Positions 1 through 4,508 of a stretch of DNA of 8,685 nucleotides are shown one piece after another; position 1 is the stretch's first letter, and every line of letters starts with the position of its first letter. The notes below the pieces were generated by a model, which was not told the origin of the DNA, did not search any database, and saw only the letters and a program-made list of their open reading frames with translations. Made by a program: the position numbers and the translations under genes. Origin of the DNA: Gemmataceae bacterium (GTDB lineage: Bacteria > Planctomycetota > Planctomycetia > Gemmatales > Gemmataceae); contig CANLGS010000120.1 in the NCBI GenBank assembly GCA_947490035.1, positions 1 to 8,685 on the forward strand, in the 5' to 3' direction.

Positions 1-2
1 AC

Positions 3-332
3 CAGCCGTTCCGCGAGAAGCTCATCACGGTGTTCCACGAACTGTACCACGTCGGCCCGGCGTTCGACGGCGACCTGCGCCGCCACCCCGGGCGCTACGC
101 GGTGCATTCGCACTCGAAGGACGGGTACGATTCGCGCATGGCGGAGTTGGTGGACGACTACCTCGCGGACCACCCGGACCCGGAGACGTTCGGGTTCCTG
201 CGCGCGGGCTATCGCGAGTTGTGGGACGCGCACGGCGGCATTACCGGCGTGGTAGTGCCGCGGCCGAAGCTGCTGCCGGTGGGGGTGGCGACGCGCCAGG
301 TCGCGGCGCGGAACCGCGAGGACGAGGGGTAG
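3..332 (+). CDS. putative metallopeptidase (HExxH), C-terminal part, 5' end outside window
   Basis: The open frame is already running at base 3, where it reads QPFREKLITVFHELYH, so the gene starts before the window and only its last 109 codons are visible. The motif HELYH (bases 36-50) is the HExxH zinc-binding signature of metallopeptidases. A second histidine-rich stretch, HSHSKDGYDSRM, follows about 30 residues later and could supply a third metal ligand. The end, GVVVPRPKLLPV, resembles my recollection of small planctomycete proteins annotated as putative metallopeptidases, a group similar to phage-type metallopeptidase domains. The substrate is unknown. A GTG at base 30 should not be taken as the start, because the frame and the conserved sequence continue upstream of it. 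The stop TAG (330-332) is followed directly by a terminator-like hairpin, so this is probably the end of its transcript. Family assignment is moderate and the partial status is certain. Confidence 0.72.
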   Translation, partial: QPFREKLITVFHELYHVGPAFDGDLRRHPGRYAVHSHSKDGYDSRMAELVDDYLADHPDPETFGFLRAGYRELWDAHGGITGVVVPRPKLLPVGVATRQVAARNREDEG

Positions 333-369
333 GGCGGGACGAGGCTTTGCGCGGTCCCGCCATTTTGGT
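333..369 (+). terminator. intrinsic terminator-like hairpin after the metallopeptidase gene
   Basis: The sequence GGCGGGAC (333-340) pairs perfectly with GTCCCGCC (354-361) across a 13-nt loop and is followed by ATTTTGGTT. The stem begins on the base after the stop codon. The T-rich tail is short, so terminator function is likely but not certain. Confidence 0.55.
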
Positions 370-372
370 TGG

Positions 373-431
373 TGGCACAGACATTCCTGTCTGTGATTCC
401 GAAGGCAGCACAGACAGGAATGTCTGTGCCA
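373..431. repeat. inverted pair of REP-like hairpins, family A
   Basis: Two perfect 23-nt arms (373-395 and 409-431) lie in opposite orientation around a 13-nt spacer (396-408). Each arm is itself a hairpin: stem CACAGACA / TGTCTGTG with loop TTCC, preceded by TGG. A head sequence, a short perfect palindrome, and a mirrored partner copy form the layout of REP doublets (BIMEs) that RAYT transposases are known to spread. The family B copies around the RAYT at 2046-2540 share the GTGGCACAG head and TTCC core but differ in the stem. The pair sits between genes and can fold into one long hairpin. Confidence 0.85.
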
Positions 432-441
432 CAAGAGCAGA

Positions 442-470
442 GGTGGGATGGCACAACGCCTTGCCCCACC
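442..470. repeat. small imperfect hairpin downstream of the HTH gene
   Basis: GGTGGG (442-447) pairs with CCCACC (465-470), and GCA (451-453) pairs with TGC (462-464) inside, leaving a small bulge. It lies about 30 nt beyond the stop of the minus-strand HTH gene, so it could act as its terminator, though there is no clear T-run. It may also be another dispersed palindrome, because it directly follows the family A doublet. Confidence 0.35.
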
Positions 471-498
471 CGACGAAAAATCCGATCCCGCGCCGGTG

Positions 499-696
499 TC
501 AGTCGAGCGGCGGCCACTGGTTCGCCATGCCCTCGCGCTCCACGTCTCGGACCTGATCTTCGGTTACCGCGAACTGGCGGGCGATCGCGGTCCGCGACGC
601 GGACGGGCTGGCCCCGCCGTCCTGGGCTTCGACCAGCGCTTTGAAGATCGCTCTGCGCTGCTCGACGGTGGTCGGACCGGGTTGTTCTTCTGGCAT
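499..696 (-). CDS. small helix-turn-helix protein, function unknown
   Basis: This 65-residue protein starts at ATG 696-694 and ends at TGA 501-499. An upstream in-frame start would add 13 residues (MGVVLHTAPRGST), but the chosen ATG has GAGG 7 nt upstream (707-704), a good ribosome-binding site, and a more protein-like beginning, MPEEQPGPTTVEQRR. Residues 10-25 look helical. Residues 35-57 (RTAIARQFAVTEDQVRDVEREG) fit a helix-turn-helix like those of sigma factor region 4 and small regulators: an IARQF helix, the turn VTEDQ, then a recognition helix. The protein ends in WPPLD. I recall similar short proteins in planctomycetes, but no target is known. It is transcribed divergently from the methyltransferase at 815, with a 118-nt shared gap, so it might regulate that gene or itself (inference). 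It has no sigma region 2 and cannot be a complete sigma factor. Confidence 0.68.
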   Translation of the reverse strand: MPEEQPGPTTVEQRRAIFKALVEAQDGGASPSASRTAIARQFAVTEDQVRDVEREGMANQWPPLD

Positions 697-814
697 CGTG
701 GAACCTCGCGGCGCGGTGTGCAATACAACACCCATACATCCTACGACCCGTTCCGAACCGGGCGCGAAATTCGCCCGTAGTTGCCCGAACTAACCGGCTC
801 ACCCGCCGCAAACC
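697..814. other. divergent intergenic region between HTH and methyltransferase genes
   Basis: This 118-nt gap must carry the control signals of both divergent genes. It is clearly more AT-rich in parts than the genes on either side (for example AATACAACACCCATACATCC at 721-740). It holds a short inverted repeat GGGCG / CGCCC around CGAAATT and an imperfect palindrome near CCCGTTCCGAACCGGG. I see no promoter good enough to call on either strand. Confidence 0.3.
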
Positions 815-1462
815 ATGGCGCTACGCGAACTACTCGTTTCCGTTTCCGACGCCGAACCGCCGGCCGACGCGCGCCGGTTCATCCGCGACGCCGAGCGCCG
901 CATCGATCAGTTCCAGGCCGCGTGCCGGGTGCCGGCGTTCGTCCCGTGCGACTACGCCACCGCATACAAGGTGCTGCGGGCGCTGTCGGAATCGGCGGTC
1001 ACGCGCGGCCCGCGGTTTTGCGAGTGGGGCTGCGGGTTCGGAGTGGTCGTCGGGCTGGCCGCGATGCTCGACTTCGACGCCTGCGGCATCGAGATCGAGG
1101 GCACGCTGGTCGATGAAGCGCGGCGACTGGCCGAAGATTACGACTTGCCGACGGAGTTCGTCCACGGGAGCTTCGTGCCGCCGGGCGCGGAGGACCGCGT
1201 TCACAAGGCCGGGACGTACTCGTGGCTCACGACCGAGGGCGATCAGGCCTACGAAGATTTGGACCTGGACATCGGCGACATGGACGTGATCTTCGCCTAC
1301 CCGTGGCCGGACGAGGAATCTGTGGTGTACGACCTGTTCGAGCACTACGCCGGCGACGGCGCGGTGCTGGCGACGTACCACGGGAGCGCCGAGTTCCGGC
1401 TGCGGCGGAAGGTGAGCGACCGGAAGAAGGGGCCGAAGCGGAAGCGCCCGCGCGGGCGGTGA
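815..1462 (+). CDS. class I SAM-dependent methyltransferase, substrate unknown
   Basis: This 215-residue protein has a Rossmann-type methyltransferase core. Motif I is FCEWGCGFG (residues 68-76), the glycine-rich loop that binds S-adenosylmethionine. GIEIE (91-95) follows at the end of the next strand and gives the acidic residue that binds the ribose hydroxyls. A later strand ends in DVIFAYPWPDE (157-167), where motif IV lies; its YPWP has some likeness to the (D/N)PP(Y/W) loop of amino-methyltransferases, but the match is loose. The tail (about 195-215) is very basic (RRKVSDRKKGPKRKRPRGR), suggesting contact with nucleic acid or ribosomes; this is inference. The start is the ATG at 815, and I see no strong ribosome-binding site. 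The stop TGA lies inside the first family C palindrome. Methyltransferase identity is solid; the substrate cannot be told. Confidence 0.82.
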   Translation: MALRELLVSVSDAEPPADARRFIRDAERRIDQFQAACRVPAFVPCDYATAYKVLRALSESAVTRGPRFCEWGCGFGVVVGLAAMLDFDACGIEIEGTLVDEARRLAEDYDLPTEFVHGSFVPPGAEDRVHKAGTYSWLTTEGDQAYEDLDLDIGDMDVIFAYPWPDEESVVYDLFEHYAGDGAVLATYHGSAEFRLRRKVSDRKKGPKRKRPRGR

Positions 1463-1485
1463 GTAGTCCTACGCTCCGCGTGAGG
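1459..1485 (+). repeat. degenerate family C palindrome overlapping the methyltransferase stop codon
   Basis: The segment reads GTGAGTAGTCC, then T-ACGC, TCC, GCGTGAGG. Compared with the intact copy at 1489-1518 it lacks GT in the head and one C in the left stem. The TGA of the methyltransferase gene (1460-1462) forms part of its head. It lies 3 nt before the intact copy and in the same orientation. Confidence 0.7.
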
Positions 1486-1488
1486 TTC

Positions 1489-1603
1489 GTGAGTGTAGTC
1501 CTCACGCTCCGCGTGAGGGCGCGACGGCCACAGCCAACCAAACCACCTTGCTCATACGCCATACGCCTGCGGACCTCACGCGGAGCGTGAGGACTACACT
1601 CAC
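1489..1603. repeat. inverted pair of REP-like hairpins, family C
   Basis: The 30 nt at 1489-1518 are the exact reverse complement of 1574-1603, with 55 nt between them. Each arm has a head GTGAGTGTAGT and an 8-bp hairpin, CCTCACGC / GCGTGAGG, closed by the loop TCC. The stem length, loop and mirrored pairing match families A and B, though the stem sequence is different. The 55-nt middle (1519-1573) shows no gene. A short stem CCCGC / GCGGG with loop TGAC (1603-1616) follows the right arm. Confidence 0.85.
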
Positions 1604-1642
1604 CCGCTGACGCGGGGAAATGGCGAGTGCGGTAACAAGGAC

Positions 1643-1671
1643 TTCCACACGTGTGTGGGGGTGTCTATATT
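1643..1671 (+). promoter_or_regulatory. possible promoter upstream of rpsU, with palindrome in the spacer
   Basis: TATATT (1666-1671) matches the -10 consensus at five of six positions and stands out in this GC-rich sequence. TTCCAC (1643-1648) lies 17 nt upstream but is a poor -35 match. A perfect palindrome CACACGTGTG (1646-1655) overlaps the -35/spacer and could be an operator. The distance to the ATG at 1735 leaves a leader of about 55 nt. Confidence 0.35.
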
Positions 1672-1696
1672 TGGGGAAGGCACCTTTCACACAGAG

Positions 1697-1713
1697 CCTG
1701 TCCAGCGGACAGG
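1697..1713 (+). promoter_or_regulatory. hairpin in the predicted rpsU leader
   Basis: CCTGTCC (1697-1703) pairs perfectly with GGACAGG (1707-1713) around a 3-nt AGC loop. It ends 21 nt before the rpsU ATG. Leader hairpins often serve ribosomal protein autoregulation, so this is a candidate regulatory element. It could instead be another dispersed palindrome, since 7- to 8-bp stems with 3-nt loops are common in this window. Confidence 0.35.
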
Positions 1714-1734
1714 TCGATCTCACGGGGGTACGGG

Positions 1735-1945
1735 ATGGGCTTGCGGATGCGCGTTCACGAGCGGGAGCCGATCGGAGCCGATCGGCGCCGCTCTCCGTCG
1801 GTTCAAGAAGTTGCTCGAGCGTAGCGGGATGAAGGGCGAGTTGTACTCGCACGAGTATTACGAGAAGCCGTGCGAGGAGCGGCGCCGCAAGGAGGCCCGC
1901 CGCGTTCACGCGATCCGCAAGGCCGCGACCGTACCGCGCACGTGA
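1735..1945 (+). pseudogene. rpsU: 30S ribosomal protein bS21, frame broken by a 10-bp tandem duplication
   Basis: The protein is recognisable as bS21, a small basic protein of the 30S subunit near the mRNA exit and anti-Shine-Dalgarno region. From the ATG at 1735 the frame reads MGLRMRVHEREPIG, a normal bS21 beginning. It then runs into ADRRRSPSV and stops at TAG 1822-1824. The rest of bS21 continues in the next frame as EPIGAALRRFKKLLERSGMKG, then SHEYYEKPCEERRRKEARR, with its stop at 1943-1945. The cause is visible: GAGCCGATCG occurs twice in tandem (1765-1774 and 1775-1784). Removing one copy restores a 66-codon gene of normal bS21 length. No usable start lies near the second frame: its nearest upstream starts are GTGs around 1655-1661, giving a long unrelated N-terminus. 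The body has no other damage, so the change is recent, or is bypassed by frameshifting, or is an assembly error. Confidence 0.8.
1765..1784 (+). repeat. 10-bp tandem duplication inside rpsU
   Basis: Two exact copies of GAGCCGATCG stand head to tail. Ten is not a multiple of three, so the extra copy shifts the bS21 frame. The flanking G also lets the unit be read as GGAGCCGATC twice (1764-1783). Short tandem duplications like this can be gained or lost by slippage. Confidence 0.95.
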
Positions 1946-1960
1946 GTGTGGTTGTTTGTC

Positions 1961-2020
1961 TTGTGGCACAGGCTTCCAGCCTGTGTACTTGGTTTTGTGG
2001 CACAGGCTTCCAGCCTGTGT
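1961..2020 (+). repeat. two direct copies of REP-like hairpin, family B (left border of RAYT)
   Basis: Two identical 26-nt copies lie at 1961-1986 and 1995-2020, starting 34 nt apart. Each has the head TTGTGG followed by stem CACAGGCT, loop TCC and stem AGCCTGTG. The second ends 25 nt before the RAYT start codon. The inverted copy beyond the RAYT stop (2556-2581) completes the bracket. The 8-nt gap and the palindromic units rule out a CRISPR array. Confidence 0.9.
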
Positions 2021-2045
2021 TTCATCAACTCCAGCGGTCGCTGCC

Positions 2046-2540
2046 ATGCCGCTTATCAACCAGGTCAAGAGAACCTACCGGAATCTCCCGCATTGGCAGC
2101 AACCGGGGTCCACGTACTTTCTGACGTGGCGAGTCATTCGCGGTCGCGAGTTGGAACCAGACGACCGCACGATTGCCCTTAACGCCCTTCGTTTCTGGGA
2201 CGACAAGAAGTGGTTTGTGTACGCCGCCGTGATTATGCCCGATCACGCACACGCACTTGTTCGACCGCTTCCTCTCGATTCGACCGATGTTGCCGCAAGC
2301 GAATTCCACAACCTTTCTGACCTGCTGCACAGTGTAAAGCGTTACTCCTCGTACACCATCAATCTCCGGCGAGGGGTGCGAGGAACACTGTGGCAAGATG
2401 AGTGCTACGACCACATCATCCGCAGCGACCGTGAGTTCGATGAGACGTGGGCTTATACCCTCGACAACCCAGTAAAGGCTGGGTTTGTGGAGACGCCGGA
2501 ATTGTACCCGTGGCTGTACCAGGCAGGGCGCGCGGACTGA
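2046..2540 (+). CDS. REP-associated tyrosine transposase (RAYT)
   Basis: This 164-residue protein belongs to the IS200-like Y1 superfamily as a RAYT, the group of usually single-copy, non-self-spreading transposases that bind and cut REP hairpins as single-stranded DNA. The N-terminus has STYFLTWRV (residues 22-30), typical of the family. The HUH metal-binding motif is MPDHAHALV (64-72, histidines 67 and 69). The likely catalytic tyrosine is Y121 in DECYDHIIRSDREF, followed by the family hallmark YTLDNPVKAGFV (137-148). All expected parts are present with no frameshift, so it is probably active. The frame is open upstream into the palindromes, but the ATG at 2046 is chosen because the conserved sequence begins there. 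No clear ribosome-binding site is seen. Family B hairpins on both sides in opposite orientation are the normal substrate arrangement. The gene converges on the cyclase gene, with 45 nt between stops. Confidence 0.93.
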   Translation: MPLINQVKRTYRNLPHWQQPGSTYFLTWRVIRGRELEPDDRTIALNALRFWDDKKWFVYAAVIMPDHAHALVRPLPLDSTDVAASEFHNLSDLLHSVKRYSSYTINLRRGVRGTLWQDECYDHIIRSDREFDETWAYTLDNPVKAGFVETPELYPWLYQAGRAD

Positions 2541-2555
2541 GATAGTTCCGCGGGA

Positions 2556-2581
2556 ACACAGGCTGGAAGCCTGTGCCACAA
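2556..2581 (-). repeat. inverted family B REP-like hairpin (right border of RAYT)
   Basis: These 26 nt are the exact reverse complement of the copies at 1961-1986 and 1995-2020. The element sits between the convergent stop codons of the RAYT (2540) and the cyclase gene (2586). Read from the minus strand it forms an 8-bp hairpin just past the cyclase stop, so it could also end or protect that transcript. Confidence 0.9.
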
Positions 2582-2585
2582 TCCG

Positions 2586-4508
2586 TCACTCCTCCGGCGG
2601 GCGCGGGGTGAACGCGCCCTTCCAGTCCGCCGGCGGCTCGCCGCGCGTGCGGGCCATGTAGCGCACGAAGCACTTGGCCGCCGGGTCGTCGGCGAACAGG
2701 TCGTCCAGGAGGGCGTTCGCCTCCGGCCAGTCGCCCGCGACGAACTTCGCCACCGCCTCGTCCCACACCGGCAGGTTGGTCTCGTAGTTGTCGCTCGTCA
2801 CCCACGAGTCGGACCCGGTGACCTCGCTCGTCGGGGATAACTCGAAGGCGCTCAGCGGCCTCTTCATCCCGCGCGGCACGACGGTGCCCAGCCCTCGCAG
2901 CCGCCACCGCCGGTTCATCGGGTCGGCGGTCTGCAACTTCTTCGCCACCTCGTCGCTCACCACGATCCCGACGCCGTAAGCCTTCGTCATCTCTTCCAGT
3001 CGGAATGCCAGGTTCACGACCGGGCCGTACAGGTCCACCACCGCGAGGTCGTGCGCGCCGAGCCGCCCGGCGAGCGCGCGGCCGTGCGTGATCCCCAACC
3101 CGCACCGCCGCTGCACCATCCGGCCGGACAGCCGCTCGTAGATGCGCAGCCCGGCCTTGGCCGCGCGCTCGATCTGGTCGGTGTGCTTCTCCGGCCAGCC
3201 CCAGAACCCCAACACCGCGTCGCCGCGGAACCCGGCCACGATGCCGCCCTTCTCGGTCACCGCGCCGCTCATCGTGTCCAGCGCCTTCTGTACCTCCGCC
3301 CACGCCTCGGTCAGGTTCGCGCCCTGCTCCTCGGCCCGCGCGCTGTACCCGCGCAGGTCGCAGAACAGCACGGTCACGTCCTGCTCCTGCGGCGTCTTCA
3401 GCAGCGCCTCCAGCTTTTCCGGGTCGTCCAGGTACTTGCGCAGGTTGCTCGGCCACGCCTCCTTCGTCACCGACACCTGCCGCGCGAGGCGCAGCGTGCG
3501 CCGGGTGGATTCGAGCAGGCCGACGAGGATTTCGACGAACTTCTGGTACTCGGTCAGGTGGGCGGCGTCCGGCTTGGCGTCGATCGTGGATCGGCTCAGG
3601 AGTCGGCCGCTGACGTAGAGCGCGTGCTGCGACCCGTCCTGGAACGGGGTGCAGATGGCCCACGGGGTCGCGCCCTGATGGTGCATCACGCCCAGCGTCA
3701 GGTTGTGGTCCGACCCGCTGCCCGCGGCGGTGAAGTCGGACGGGTCGGTGGACCAGACGTGCAGGCAACTCTTCCGCTGCTGGCACACCACCCGGCGCAC
3801 CAGCTTGCGCGACGGCAGGAACTCGCCCGCGGTGCCGGAGTGCGGGTTGCGCACGTTTTGCTCGACCACCGTGATCCGCAGGTCGCCGATCGGGCAGTCC
3901 GGCGGGATGCGCACGATGGCCGCCGCGTCCGCCTTCGGCAGCGCGGCGACCGCCACCTTCAGCATCTGCTTGAACAGCGCCGGCTCGCTCGCCACCACCT
4001 TCAGGTACGCGGGCAGTTGCTCCATCGCCTTGAGCAGGACGCCGGGGTTGGTGAACGCGACGTTCTCCAGTTCGGCCCGGCTCCGCTCCTCCTGGCGCTG
4101 CACGATGGTCGCGTCCACCGGCGCGTCCGGTTCGGAGTCGGCCTCGCCCCGCAGGGTGAACCGGGTCTGGCCGATGACGAACCACTCGCCGGCCTTCACC
4201 AGGCACTTCTCGACCGGCTTGTTGTGGAACCAGATCTGGTTGCCCGGCTTGTTCGGGTAGTCGGGCAGGATGACGCCGCGGCGGGTGACGACGAGGACCG
4301 CGCCGGTCCACTCGACGGTGGCGTGGAAGCGCGAGATCATGCGGTCTTCGGGCACCGCCCAGTCGCACTCCTTTTGCTCGCTGCCGAGCTTCAGCACCTT
4401 GTTCGGCGGCAGCGCATACCGCCAACTGTACTGGCCCGGAATGGCCATCACGCTCGACTCGGTGCCCGACTTCGGCTCGATCCGGGTCAGAGCTTCCAGG
4501 TCAGCCAT
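2586..4508 (-). CDS. FHA domain-class III nucleotide cyclase
   Basis: This 640-residue protein has no membrane segment. Residues about 28-120 form an FHA phosphothreonine-binding domain, with the key SRFH motif at 59-62; the usual GR of FHA domains is GS here (42-43). Residues about 165-340 fit a GAF-like sensor, a weaker call. The class III cyclase domain spans about 375-560. D384 (FCDLRGYS) and D430 (GFRGDAVLGFWGWP) are the two metal-binding aspartates. D492 (VDLYG) matches the adenine-selecting aspartate, and N499 and R503 match the transition-state residues. The base-selecting lysine position is glycine (G426), so ATP or GTP preference is uncertain. The tail (575-640) resembles the short helical repeat found after many cyclase domains. 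The start ATG overlaps the stop of the upstream kinase gene, with GGAG 10 nt before it, so the two are translationally coupled. It probably converts NTP to cyclic NMP in response to kinase output. Confidence 0.9.
   Translation of the reverse strand: MADLEALTRIEPKSGTESSVMAIPGQYSWRYALPPNKVLKLGSEQKECDWAVPEDRMISRFHATVEWTGAVLVVTRRGVILPDYPNKPGNQIWFHNKPVEKCLVKAGEWFVIGQTRFTLRGEADSEPDAPVDATIVQRQEERSRAELENVAFTNPGVLLKAMEQLPAYLKVVASEPALFKQMLKVAVAALPKADAAAIVRIPPDCPIGDLRITVVEQNVRNPHSGTAGEFLPSRKLVRRVVCQQRKSCLHVWSTDPSDFTAAGSGSDHNLTLGVMHHQGATPWAICTPFQDGSQHALYVSGRLLSRSTIDAKPDAAHLTEYQKFVEILVGLLESTRRTLRLARQVSVTKEAWPSNLRKYLDDPEKLEALLKTPQEQDVTVLFCDLRGYSARAEEQGANLTEAWAEVQKALDTMSGAVTEKGGIVAGFRGDAVLGFWGWPEKHTDQIERAAKAGLRIYERLSGRMVQRRCGLGITHGRALAGRLGAHDLAVVDLYGPVVNLAFRLEEMTKAYGVGIVVSDEVAKKLQTADPMNRRWRLRGLGTVVPRGMKRPLSAFELSPTSEVTGSDSWVTSDNYETNLPVWDEAVAKFVAGDWPEANALLDDLFADDPAAKCFVRYMARTRGEPPADWKGAFTPRPPEE

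Noticed and set aside
209..811. 200-codon minus-strand frame across the family A repeat and the HTH gene
   Set aside because: It runs through a palindromic doublet and a terminator-like hairpin, is Arg-rich without domains, and conflicts with the better supported HTH gene in another frame.
1655..1945. A genuine 96-residue protein with a bS21 C-terminus started from GTG 1655
   Set aside because: The first 40 residues read through the promoter and leader with no likeness to any protein, and the true bS21 N-terminus is visible in the other frame just before the duplication.
1961..2020. Two identical repeats as a mini CRISPR array
   Set aside because: The spacer is only 8 nt, the units are perfect hairpins, and they border a RAYT, so REP elements explain them.
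1956..2045. Upstream extension of the RAYT by 30 residues
   Set aside because: The extension is only the translation of the family B hairpins. Conserved RAYT sequence begins at the ATG at 2046.
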